From Thioalkalivibrio sp. (GTDB lineage Bacteria > Pseudomonadota > Gammaproteobacteria > Ectothiorhodospirales > Ectothiorhodospiraceae): a stretch of DNA of 17,762 nucleotides. The notes below the pieces were generated by a model, which saw only the letters and a program-made list of their open reading frames with translations, did not search any database and was not told where the DNA came from. Made by a program: the position numbers and the translations under genes. Where the stretch lies: the NCBI GenBank assembly GCA_007119005.1, contig SKQM01000117.1, forward strand, positions 1-17,762, in the 5' to 3' direction. Within the stretch, counting starts at the first letter, position 1. Each line of letters starts with the position of its first letter. Positions 1 through 6,859 of this stretch are shown piece by piece.

Positions 1-74
1 CCACGCTGCAGGCCCACGTCGCTGGGCTGCTCGGGTTGCTGGAACGTCACGGCCTGCTCGAGCCCGGCGGTTGA
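1..74 (+). CDS. 3' end of an upstream gene, product unknown
   Basis: An open frame enters from the left edge, with its first complete codon at base 3, and ends in TGA at 72-74. The visible residues are TLQAHVAGLLGLLERHG followed by LLEPGG. This is a short amphipathic helix with a polar tail, typical of a protein C-terminus such as a small winged-helix tail. Too little is present to name a family. The stop lies 60 bases before cfa on the same strand, so the two could be cotranscribed, but no operon can be proven from this fragment. Confidence 0.5.
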   Translation, partial: TLQAHVAGLLGLLERHGLLEPGG

Positions 75-134
75 GCTAGGATAAAGGAAGGGTCAGCACC
101 GCCAGTTACCAACCCATTCCTCAAGGATGACGAT

Positions 135-1313
135 ATGACGCTATTCGGACTCCTCGAAGAATACGTTCGCGAAGGCACCTTGCACGTGCAGTTGCCGGAC
201 GGCACCCGGCGCCGCTTCGGATCCGGGCAGCCCGAGGCGAGCATTCTGTTCACCGAGCCGGCGACGATCCGGCGCATCGCCTACGACCCCGGCTTTGAAT
301 TCGGCCAGACCTACATGGAAGGCGCCTGGAAGCCTGGCGACGAGGGCCTGCGGGCCCTGCTCCAGTTGACGATGAACAACTTCGCGGAAATGTTCGACCA
401 GCAGCGTCGGTATCCGCTGAACATGGTGCGCAAGCTGCTGCAGCAGGGTAACCGCATCCGCCGGGCCTATCGCAACGTGTCCCACCACTACGACCTGGAC
501 GAGTGGCTGTTCCGGCGCTTTCTCGACACGGGCATGTTCTATTCCTGCGCGTATTTCGAGCGCCCGGACATGACCCTCGAAGAGGCGCAGATCGCCAAGT
601 GCCGTCACATCGCTTTGAAACTGCGTCTGCAACCCGGGATGCGCGTGCTGGACATCGGCAGCGGCTGGGGCGGTCTCGCGATGCACCTCGCGTCCGAGTA
701 CGGCGTGTCGGTGGACGGCCTGACGCTGTCGCAGGAGCAACTGCGCGTCGCACAGGAGGAATGCTCCCGGCGTGGACTGGATGAACGGGTGGCGTTCCAC
801 TTCCGTGACTACCGGGAACACGAGGGGCAGTACGACCGCATCGTCAGCGTCGGCATGTTCGAGCATGTCGGACAACCCTATTACACCGCCTTCTTCCGGC
901 AGCTCAGCGATCTGCTAAAGGAAGACGGCGTCGCACTGTTGCACACCATCGGGCGCACGAACGGACCCGGCACGACCAATGCCTGGCTGCGTCGTTACAT
1001 CTTCCCCGGTGGTTATACGCCAGCCCTGTCCGAACTCTCTGCGGCACTGGAACAGACACCGCTGATGGTCACCGACCTGGAGGTCTGGCGCTTGCACTAC
1101 GCGGAGACCCTCGCGGAATGGTACCGGCGTTTCGAGTCGGTCAGGGCCGAAGTCGCCGAGCGCTTCGACGAGCGCTTCTGCAGGATGTGGGAGTTTTACC
1201 TCGCGTCCTGCGAGGGCACCTTCCGCTACTGGGACCAGGTGGTATTCCACGTGCAGATGGCCAAGCGCCACGACGCGGTCCCGGTCACACGGGACTATAT
1301 GTACCGTACATGA
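135..1313 (+). CDS. cfa: Cyclopropane-fatty-acyl-phospholipid synthase
   Basis: Transfers a methylene group from S-adenosylmethionine onto cis double bonds of acyl chains in membrane phospholipids, which stiffens the membrane and raises stress tolerance; it acts at the cytoplasmic face of the inner membrane. The 392 residues are close to E. coli Cfa (382). The SAM-binding motif VLDIGSGWGG is at 171-180. The family block HYDLDEWLFRRFLDTGMFYS precedes Cys138. GMFEHVG carries Glu243, and LLHTIG carries His270 and Ile272. These correspond to the bicarbonate/active-site residues known from E. coli Cfa (Cys139, Glu239, His266, Ile268). The ATG start is supported by AAGGA at 123-127, seven bases upstream. 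A small membrane protein gene follows after 13 bases. The converging yihY-type gene beyond it ends at 1550. Confidence 0.95.
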   Translation: MTLFGLLEEYVREGTLHVQLPDGTRRRFGSGQPEASILFTEPATIRRIAYDPGFEFGQTYMEGAWKPGDEGLRALLQLTMNNFAEMFDQQRRYPLNMVRKLLQQGNRIRRAYRNVSHHYDLDEWLFRRFLDTGMFYSCAYFERPDMTLEEAQIAKCRHIALKLRLQPGMRVLDIGSGWGGLAMHLASEYGVSVDGLTLSQEQLRVAQEECSRRGLDERVAFHFRDYREHEGQYDRIVSVGMFEHVGQPYYTAFFRQLSDLLKEDGVALLHTIGRTNGPGTTNAWLRRYIFPGGYTPALSELSAALEQTPLMVTDLEVWRLHYAETLAEWYRRFESVRAEVAERFDERFCRMWEFYLASCEGTFRYWDQVVFHVQMAKRHDAVPVTRDYMYRT

Positions 1314-1326
1314 AGAGGCCCAGAAG

Positions 1327-1533
1327 ATGAGTCGACGCCGGATCGATGAAGGACTCGTCATCGTCGGGCTGGTGCTGATCGGCATCGGCAGCTACGCGCT
1401 GTACACCGGCGAGGTTTTCATCAGTCGCCTGACCGTCAGCGAGGGGCAGAGTCTGGGTGGGGTCGGCGCGCTGGCGATCGGCGCGATCTTCATTGCTGCA
1501 GGCGTTTACTTCCTGATCCAGTCGCGCAAGTGA
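1327..1533 (+). CDS. Small two-helix membrane protein, function unknown
   Basis: A 68-residue protein that I do not recognise. It has a basic N-terminus (MSRRR), a hydrophobic helix at about 9-27, a short polar connector (YTGEVFISRLTVSEGQ), a Gly/Ala-rich helix at about 43-64, and a basic end (QSRK). The likely topology is a hairpin with both ends in the cytoplasm. The ATG is preceded by AGAGG at 1314-1318 with an eight-base spacer. It lies 13 bases after cfa on the same strand, so it is probably cotranscribed with it. That placement suggests a membrane-related role, but this is inference only. The opposite strand shows no better reading frame here. Confidence 0.75.
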   Translation: MSRRRIDEGLVIVGLVLIGIGSYALYTGEVFISRLTVSEGQSLGGVGALAIGAIFIAAGVYFLIQSRK

Positions 1534-1549
1534 CACACGGGCCGGTAGC

Positions 1550-2914
1550 TCAGGCGGCACGCACCGGATCCTGCTCTCCAGCCGTCAACAGGTCGCGCAG
1601 CGTCAGCGATTCCAACGCCTCCGACCGCGAGCGTTCGACGCGATCGACCAGAGATTCCACCGCACGCGGACCCTCCATCCGCTGGTAAAGCGGATCATCC
1701 TCCTGGTGACGCAGCACGCTGAGGACCTCGTTCACCAGGATCGCGGCCAGATCCCGGCCCGGTAGATACCGCGGGTCGTCCTCTCCCGTGACCACCAGTA
1801 GCCCCGACTTCTCGAGCGCGAGGGCGGGTCCGGCCAGCACGCGGCTCGGCACCTGCAGGCGGTGCGCGAGGTCATCCAGCGTCGGCGCCTTCGCCCCCGC
1901 CAGGAAGCGCCGGCCCACTTCCGCGATCAGGTGCAGTCCCAAGCGCTCCCGCATCGCCGCGGAGGGCGGCTGACCGGCACCGCGCACCCGGATGTATTCC
2001 GGGTTCTGGATGTAGAAGGCGATGTTCGACCCGACCAGCAGGATCAACCAGGCCAGATAGACCCAGATCAGCAACAGGATCACGATCGCGAAGCCGGAGT
2101 AGATCGCATCGTAGCGCGTGGAGCCGGCCACGATCGTCGCGAAGCCCCAGCCCACCGCTTGCCAGAGAATCCCGGCGATCACCGCCCCGATCAGCGCGGG
2201 CAGCAAGCGCACACGCGTATTCGGTACGAACATGTAGATGAACGTGAATGCGGCCACGATCAGCGCGAACGGAAGCATGCTGGACGCCGCCTCGAACAGG
2301 GTGCCGAAAGGTTCGACCGCCGTGACCCGCTGCATCAACGCCGAGGACATCACCGTTGCGGTCACGCCAAGGGCGGAAACGACCAGCACCGGCCCAATCA
2401 GGATCACGGAAAGATAATTGCTGAAGCGCTGACCGAGACTGCGCATGCCCTCGACGTGCCAGATTCCGTTGAACGCCTGCTCGATCTTCTGAACGAGCGC
2501 GATCACGGTGTAAACGAGGAAAATCAGGCCCACAAAGCCGAGAACCCCAACGCGCATGTTGTCGACGAAGCCGAGCACGTTCTGCGTGAGCTCCACGCCC
2601 TGCTCGCCCAGGGGCTCGAGCAGGTTCAGCATCAGCGGCTCCACCGCGTTGTGGGCGCCGAAGGCCTTCAACACCGAAAACGACAGCGCCAGCAACGGCA
2701 CCATCGACAGCAGGGTCGTGTAGACCAGGCTCATCGCCCGCAGGGTGAGCTGCCCCTCGGTGGCCTCGCGGATGATGCCGGCCATGCCCCGAAGGATGCC
2801 AACGAAGAGTGCCTGGCTGCGCGGGAGCGCAGCGAGATCCTTGCGGTTCAGCAGTTCGTCGGCCTGCTGGCGCCAACGCTCCAGACGACCGGTTTCGGTT
2901 TGGGCCTGGCTCAC
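1550..2914 (-). CDS. YihY/BrkB family inner membrane protein
   Basis: A 454-residue member of the YihY/virulence factor BrkB family (once misnamed RNase BN), whose biochemical role is not settled. About six membrane segments lie between residues 58 and 305. Family signatures are LTLRAMSLVYTTLLSMVPLL at 57-76, FNGIWHVEG at 148-156 and YDAIYSGFAIVILLLIWVYL at 268-287. A cytoplasmic C-terminal domain of about 150 residues follows. Its stretch TLDDLAHRLQVPSRVLAGPA to EKSGLLVV looks like a winged helix, which many longer family members carry. The start is GTG: its GTGA overlaps the TGA of the ydbL-type gene by four bases, and there is no separate Shine-Dalgarno, so translational coupling is likely. 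It is therefore the last gene of a ydbH-ydbL-yihY unit and converges on the small membrane protein gene, 16 bases away. Confidence 0.9.
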   Translation of the reverse strand: MSQAQTETGRLERWRQQADELLNRKDLAALPRSQALFVGILRGMAGIIREATEGQLTLRAMSLVYTTLLSMVPLLALSFSVLKAFGAHNAVEPLMLNLLEPLGEQGVELTQNVLGFVDNMRVGVLGFVGLIFLVYTVIALVQKIEQAFNGIWHVEGMRSLGQRFSNYLSVILIGPVLVVSALGVTATVMSSALMQRVTAVEPFGTLFEAASSMLPFALIVAAFTFIYMFVPNTRVRLLPALIGAVIAGILWQAVGWGFATIVAGSTRYDAIYSGFAIVILLLIWVYLAWLILLVGSNIAFYIQNPEYIRVRGAGQPPSAAMRERLGLHLIAEVGRRFLAGAKAPTLDDLAHRLQVPSRVLAGPALALEKSGLLVVTGEDDPRYLPGRDLAAILVNEVLSVLRHQEDDPLYQRMEGPRAVESLVDRVERSRSEALESLTLRDLLTAGEQDPVRAA

Positions 2915-3528
2915 TTCTGGCGCCAGTTGCCGCCCGCGTCCTGGTACCAGTAACCCGACGGTGCCTCATCGACCCAGACCCGCGCAAAGGTCTCGCGGAT
3001 ATTGGTCTCCCAGTCCGGACGGTCATTGGCCCGGGCGATTTCCCGGTACAACGCCCTGCGGTCGGCATTCTCCTCGTTCACGAGGCGCTGCAACTGGGAG
3101 CGCTCGCGTAACGGGACGTCGGAGAGATCACGGATCGCCACGTACCCGTCGCGCCCGAAGCCGATCGCACCACTGCGAAGGTAGGGGGCGAGTTCAGCGT
3201 TGCGCGAGCGCATGGATGCCCGCAGGCGGTTGATCGCCGGGCTCTCCACGCGCAGATCCGGGGTCTGGGCGGATGCCGGAGCCACCAGGCGGTCCAACGC
3301 CCAGGCCACTGCTGGCAGGATGGAAGAAGGCGTGCCGCCGCGACTCGTAGGCTCGGGCGCCGCTCCAGGTTCATTGCCAGGTGGATCCTGGACCTCGAGC
3401 ACATCGCGCACGATGGTCCGCGCCGCCTCCTCGGCGGCCGCCGCCGGGAAGTAGATGTGAATCGTGACACAGGCGCTGGCCAGAAACGCGACCAGGAACA
3501 CCACGGACATGCGACGCAAGGCCCTCAT
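2911..3528 (-). CDS. ydbL: YdbL-like DUF1318 lipoprotein with an extra N-terminal region
   Basis: The 205-residue protein begins with a lipoprotein signal peptide. Residues 8-19 are hydrophobic and the lipobox ASAC puts the lipidated Cys at 20. Next comes VTIHIYFPAAAAEEAARTI, then a Pro/Gly/Ser-rich linker at 47-70. The C-terminal half, about 95-205, is a DUF1318/YdbL domain with DGYVAIRDL, LVNEENADRRALYREIA and a final GYWYQDAGGNWRQK. E. coli YdbL is a soluble periplasmic protein about half this length that assists the YdbH-YnbE lipid-transfer bridge. The ATG at 3528 has AGAGGAG just upstream. The frame stays open further 5' but only through an interspersed repeat, so a longer start is unlikely. 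Its stop overlaps the GTG of the YihY-family gene. A second AxA-like motif at 84-88 hints at a fusion. Confidence 0.85.
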   Translation of the reverse strand: MRALRRMSVVFLVAFLASACVTIHIYFPAAAAEEAARTIVRDVLEVQDPPGNEPGAAPEPTSRGGTPSSILPAVAWALDRLVAPASAQTPDLRVESPAINRLRASMRSRNAELAPYLRSGAIGFGRDGYVAIRDLSDVPLRERSQLQRLVNEENADRRALYREIARANDRPDWETNIRETFARVWVDEAPSGYWYQDAGGNWRQK

Positions 3529-3584
3529 GAAGCTTCTCCTCTGCGCAGGGCGCAGCATAGGGTTAGGCAAGCACCGAACAAGTC

Positions 3585-3693
3585 GATCCCGTTCATGGTT
3601 CGACAGGCTCACCACGAACGGGATCATCCCCCTGCCGCTCGGCCCGAACCTGCCGAAGGACACATCCCGTTCGTCCTGAGCCTGTCGAAGGAC
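3585..3693. repeat. Interspersed inverted-repeat composite (left copy)
   Basis: This lies in the 201-base gap between ydbH and the ydbL-type gene. A first hairpin pairs 3585-3599 with 3611-3625 (15 pairs, one mismatch) around the loop TCGACAGGCTC. The core TTCGACAGGCTCA at 3599-3611, extended to 3622, also pairs with its inverted partner at 3666-3689 (22 of 24 positions). A decayed third copy lies near 3643-3662. The same repeat family recurs at 5925-5994. The core resembles a palindromic intergenic repeat common in GC-rich proteobacteria; I cannot give it a formal name. Confidence 0.85.
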
Positions 3694-3729
3694 TTTGCTC
3701 CGCGCTGCCTCGAATCCAGTTCTCATTGA

Positions 3730-5808
3730 TTACTGTACAACAGGCGCCGGACCTTCTCGAACGGCGTTCAGGCGCCGTACCAGTTCCGGCCAGTCCACCC
3801 GCCGGTTGTGGCCGATCACCTCGATCCTCGGCAGACCCCCGCCCTGAACCAGAATGAAGGACCCGTCCTGCAGGTCCGCAACCCCCTTCGCGACGCAAAC
3901 CTCGCCCTCGAGCTCGCAGCCGAAGCCCAGCCTGCTATAAGCGAAATCGTCGAAGATCCTCAGAAAGGCGGCTGCCAGGGCTCCCTCCACGCCACCACCA
4001 ATAGCGGTGAGGTTCTCCACCGCCCTTTGGCTGATGCGACGGCGTCCCGGATCTTCCTCGGGCGTGGACAGAAAGAAGCCCATGCGCTCCGGCACCCATT
4101 CGACCAGCAACAGGTTCTCGACTGCACCAGACAGCCGGCCCTCGACCCGGCCGAGGTCGAACGCGCTCGTCAGCAGATCAAGATCCAGCCGGCGGACCTT
4201 TGCGGAAACCTCCAGCTCGGGGGCCACCCCGAACAGGTTTCGGATGCGCAATCCGCTGAGCACCACCTCACCGTCGAAAACCCGGACCAGCAGCAGGCCG
4301 TCGACCCGCAGTCCGTCGGCGTCGTAGAACACGCGTGGAATGATACCGGCCAGCCGACCCGCGAACCGGGGCCAGCCGAGGATCTCGGTCAGCAACTCAA
4401 GGCTGAGTGCGCGGAGCCCGCCCTCGAACTCGATTTCGGGTCCGTCCGGTCCTACCGAGAGGTGGAAGCTGTCCACGCCGGGACCTCCGTCCAATACCGG
4501 CACGAACAGCGGCTCGACCAGGCGGAATCCACGGGGTTCGAGCTGGAAACGCATGTCGAATGCACCCACGGGAAGCCCCAGAACCTCGCCCGAGGCCACA
4601 TACAGCACGGACTCCGGGCCGACCTCCGAGTCACTCCAGGCGACATTGCCGGCGGATCCCTGCAACGCGAACCGGTCGAGACCATCACTCAGGCCGAGGC
4701 CCTGCCAGGAGGCCTCCAGCGCACGGGCCCAGCCCCCCGACACCTGCAGCCAGCCGTGCGTCTCACCCTCGAAACGGGTCCGGCCGAGGATCGTGCCGGC
4801 GAGTAGCGGTTCTGCGAACCAGGTGCCTACAAGATCGAGCCGCCGCGCGTTCCATTCGATCCCGCCCTGCTCCAGCCGTGCACCGGAATAGCGCAGGTCG
4901 GTCCCGCTCACGCGGGTGTGCCCGCCCAGCGTCACCTCTGCCGAGGCGGCATGCCAGCCCGGATGATCGGCGACGGACGGAATGAACTGCAGGGACGACA
5001 GCGAAACGGCCACGGGGCCCACCTCGGCGAAATCCAGAAACCACGGTTCGAAAAATACCGCGCCTTCAGTAAACCGGGCCTGAACCTCGTAGCCAGCGGC
5101 ACCGTGTACCAGCGTTCCCGACATCGACAGATCCTCGGCGGCACGCAGCCCGGCAGGATCGCTGAAGTCCAACGCGGCAACGGTCAGATCCAGCTGCGCG
5201 CCCGGCACCCGGCCCCGGGTGTCGATGTGCCCCGAGACCCCCACCGTCCCTGCGTCAACCGACACCGGCAGCTCGACCGGGACCAGTCCGGACTGCAGCA
5301 GCAAGGACAGGTCGATGCCGGCAACATCGAAATCCAGGCGCAACCCGCCTCCCCCAGCCAGCCCACTGACGCGACCCTGCCCGCGGAACAGACCGGGCCA
5401 GGGCGCGGAAAACCGGACGGAGCCCGCCTCACGGTCCCAGTCGAAGCGCAGTGCCGCCGCATCCAGTCCCCATCCGGCCCCTCGGGCCGTCAGGCGGGCG
5501 TCGGCACAGGCGAGGCGCCGCGCGGTCATCTCAACGCGGGGGCAGTTCAGGCGAAGATCCTCGACCACGCCGACGGGATCGGGAAGACGCAGGCGGTCGG
5601 CCTGCAAATCGAAGCGAGGTTCGCGACCGACCCAGGACACGCGCGCGCGCAGGTTCCGAGCGTCGAAGGTCTCGTGCACCATTGCGCCGACATCGAGGTC
5701 CAGCTGGAAACCGGCTTCGGCAGGGGCTGCCCCCGGCGACGTCGCCAGCAGCGAAATCGAGGCCAGCGCCAGCGCCCGCAAACAGCGACCGCGGGCGGCG
5801 CTCGTCAT
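3730..5808 (-). CDS. ydbH: YdbH-family AsmA-like intermembrane lipid transport protein
   Basis: A 692-residue protein with an N-terminal hydrophobic segment at about 10-30 (LRALALASISLLATSPGAAP), a signal peptide or membrane anchor, followed by a long beta-rich periplasmic region. Alternating strands such as RVSGLAGGGGLRLDFDVAGI are typical of AsmA-like lipid-transfer grooves. The C-terminal part (ENLTAIGGGVEG, then DDFAYSRLGFGCELEGEVCV, then PRIEVIGHNRRVDWPELVRR) resembles the YdbH C-terminal domain, once labelled dicarboxylate transport. In E. coli, YdbH, TamB and YhdP redundantly carry phospholipids to the outer membrane; E. coli YdbH is longer (879). A ydbL-type gene downstream supports the name. 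The ATG at 5808 has no good Shine-Dalgarno of its own and overlaps by ATGA the stop of a short leader ORF. No in-frame ATG, GTG or TTG exists between it and the upstream stop at 5905-5907. Named from domain pattern and context. Confidence 0.78.
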   Translation of the reverse strand: MTSAARGRCLRALALASISLLATSPGAAPAEAGFQLDLDVGAMVHETFDARNLRARVSWVGREPRFDLQADRLRLPDPVGVVEDLRLNCPRVEMTARRLACADARLTARGAGWGLDAAALRFDWDREAGSVRFSAPWPGLFRGQGRVSGLAGGGGLRLDFDVAGIDLSLLLQSGLVPVELPVSVDAGTVGVSGHIDTRGRVPGAQLDLTVAALDFSDPAGLRAAEDLSMSGTLVHGAAGYEVQARFTEGAVFFEPWFLDFAEVGPVAVSLSSLQFIPSVADHPGWHAASAEVTLGGHTRVSGTDLRYSGARLEQGGIEWNARRLDLVGTWFAEPLLAGTILGRTRFEGETHGWLQVSGGWARALEASWQGLGLSDGLDRFALQGSAGNVAWSDSEVGPESVLYVASGEVLGLPVGAFDMRFQLEPRGFRLVEPLFVPVLDGGPGVDSFHLSVGPDGPEIEFEGGLRALSLELLTEILGWPRFAGRLAGIIPRVFYDADGLRVDGLLLVRVFDGEVVLSGLRIRNLFGVAPELEVSAKVRRLDLDLLTSAFDLGRVEGRLSGAVENLLLVEWVPERMGFFLSTPEEDPGRRRISQRAVENLTAIGGGVEGALAAAFLRIFDDFAYSRLGFGCELEGEVCVAKGVADLQDGSFILVQGGGLPRIEVIGHNRRVDWPELVRRLNAVREGPAPVVQ

Positions 5809-5867
5809 CCCGAACGGAATGGACCCGCGATCCGGACTGAACCAGCAGGCAGCAACGCTACCGACAT
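5805..5867 (-). CDS. 20-codon leader ORF overlapping the ydbH start
   Basis: ATG at 5867-5865 follows a perfect AGGAGG (5879-5874) with a six-base spacer. It encodes 20 residues beginning MSVALLPAGSVRIAG and ends in TGA at 5807-5805. That stop shares the ATGA tetranucleotide with the ydbH ATG. ydbH lacks its own ribosome-binding site, so ribosomes finishing this ORF are the most obvious source of ydbH initiation. An alternative is that the peptide is the true ydbH N-terminus and a frameshift or sequence error separates the two; the good signal peptide starting at the ydbH ATG argues against this. The peptide resembles nothing I recognise. Confidence 0.5.
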   Translation of the reverse strand: MSVALLPAGSVRIAGPFRSG

Positions 5868-5873
5868 CTCGAA

Positions 5874-5879
5874 CCTCCT
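5874..5879 (-). promoter_or_regulatory. Consensus Shine-Dalgarno ahead of the ydbH leader ORF
   Basis: The minus strand reads AGGAGG here, six bases before the ATG at 5867. It is the only strong ribosome-binding site upstream of ydbH. In the ydbH frame itself no start codon follows it, so it serves the leader ORF. Confidence 0.6.
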
Positions 5880-5924
5880 GGCTTTCAGTGGCGACGCGAA
5901 GCTGTTAGGGAAACGCTGATCAAT

Positions 5925-5994
5925 CTCCTTCGACAGGATCAGGACGAACGGCGGGCGAACGATCCCGTTCGTGGTGATCCTGTCGAACCATCAG
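5925..5994. repeat. Interspersed inverted-repeat composite (right copy)
   Basis: Two inverted copies of the repeat core TTCGACAGGATCA form one large hairpin. Bases 5929-5951 pair with 5965-5987 at 21 of 23 positions; the only mismatches are the facing GG pairs at 5942-5943 and 5973-5974. The loop is 13 bases. Both arms are close relatives of the copies at 3599-3622 and 3666-3689. The composite lies between ydbH and the metallo-beta-lactamase gene and could stop or stabilise transcripts. The remaining bases of this gap up to 6106 hold a short tandem repeat and no gene. Confidence 0.85.
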
Positions 5995-6018
5995 CGGCAT
6001 CGACCCGTTCAGCGTTTT

Positions 6019-6045
6019 CTCGGCACTCTCGGCACTCTCGGCAAT
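6019..6045. repeat. Three tandem 9-base repeats
   Basis: CTCGGCACT occurs at 6019-6027 and 6028-6036, followed by the variant CTCGGCAAT at 6037-6045. The tract sits directly beside the inverted-repeat composite in non-coding DNA. The period of nine is a multiple of three, but neither strand carries a plausible gene here. Confidence 0.8.
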
Positions 6046-6106
6046 TTCGCGTGATCGTATCGGAAGTATATCAATGCCACCGAAGCAGGCGCCGCAACGG
6101 CCTGCG

Positions 6107-6859
6107 TCAGCCCTGGCGGTCGAGCTGGCAGAGCCGCTCCTTTTCCGGCGGCAGGTTGTCTGGGCAGATGCCGCAGCCCTCGTTGCCCGGCAGGGCCCAG
6201 TCGATCTTCTTCGGGTAGGGCAGGTCCATGCCATCCATGATCTGCACGAACTCCTCCAGGCTCCTGCCCTTGCCCAGACGGGGATTCCGGAGCTTTTCCT
6301 GGCCGATCGTGGTGATCTGCCGATCCTCGTAGTCGTGCGCGGGATAGACCAGCGTCTCGTCGGGCAGCACGAAGAACTTGTCGTGAATGGAGTGATACAG
6401 CGTGGTAGCGTCCCCGGACTGGAAATCGGTGCGCCCGCAGGCCTCGATCAGCAGCGCGTCGCCGGAAAACAGCATCGGCAGCCCAGCGTGATCCAGCAGG
6501 TAGGCGTGGTGGGTGTCGGTATGCCCCGGGGTGTAGAGAGGATTCAGCACCAGGTTCCCGATGCGCATCGGCTCGCCCTCGCGCAGCCCGATGTCGCGAC
6601 AGGGGAGCTCGTCCAGCGCCGGGCCCGCAAGCTTGCAGCCGGTGCGCTCGCGCAGCATGCGCCCGCCGGTGATGTGATCCGCGTGGATATGCGTCTCGAT
6701 CGCGTAGTCGAGCCGCAGGCCGAGTTGCTGCAGCACCTCGAGATCGCGTTCCACGGTCTCGATCACCGGATCGATCAGCGCCGTGGTCCCGGTGTCGGGG
6801 CAGTGGAGCAGGTAGGTGTAGGTCGCGGACTCGGATTCGAACAACTGTCTGAAGATCAT
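6107..6859 (-). CDS. ETHE1-like persulfide (sulfur) dioxygenase, metallo-beta-lactamase fold
   Basis: A 250-residue protein of the ETHE1/sulfur dioxygenase branch of the metallo-beta-lactamase fold, which oxidises glutathione persulfide to sulfite in the cytoplasm. The metal motif is THIHADH at 56-62. The presumed iron ligands are His57, His113 (TPGHTDTH) and Asp134 (FSGDALL), matching human ETHE1 His79, His135 and Asp154. GRTDFQSGD at 142-150 and YPAHDY at 172-177 are branch signatures. The C-terminal tail has extra cysteines (GCGICP at 228-233 and Cys244). The ATG at 6859 has a clear GGAGGG upstream; the open frame continues further 5' but without family similarity. It is divergent from ibaG. 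A glyoxalase II role is less likely because of the ETHE1-type signatures. The exact substrate is inferred. Confidence 0.88.
   Translation of the reverse strand: MIFRQLFESESATYTYLLHCPDTGTTALIDPVIETVERDLEVLQQLGLRLDYAIETHIHADHITGGRMLRERTGCKLAGPALDELPCRDIGLREGEPMRIGNLVLNPLYTPGHTDTHHAYLLDHAGLPMLFSGDALLIEACGRTDFQSGDATTLYHSIHDKFFVLPDETLVYPAHDYEDRQITTIGQEKLRNPRLGKGRSLEEFVQIMDGMDLPYPKKIDWALPGNEGCGICPDNLPPEKERLCQLDRQG

Noticed and set aside
77..82. TAGGAT as a -10 box for cfa
   Set aside because: No matching -35 box, and it lies right after the upstream stop codon.
141..875. Long open frame opposite cfa
   Set aside because: It lies fully inside cfa on the other strand, an effect of GC-rich codon use, with no family similarity.
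1862..2953. Open frame of 363 codons on the plus strand
   Set aside because: It is antisense to the YihY-family gene; its Arg/His/Gln-rich product is a typical shadow.
3529..3726. N-terminal extension of the ydbL-type gene
   Set aside because: The extra 66 codons are translated interspersed repeat; the ATG at 3528 has a Shine-Dalgarno and starts a proper lipoprotein signal peptide.
5908..5923. Possible end of an insertion sequence (minus strand reads TTGATCAGCGTTTCCC, a terminal-repeat-like stretch)
   Set aside because: No transposase remnant, matching second end or target duplication is visible.
3585..5994. CRISPR-like or composite-transposon reading of the repeats around ydbH
   Set aside because: There are only two palindromic units about 2.3 kb apart, with no regular spacers, no cas genes and no transposase; ydbH and its partner look native.
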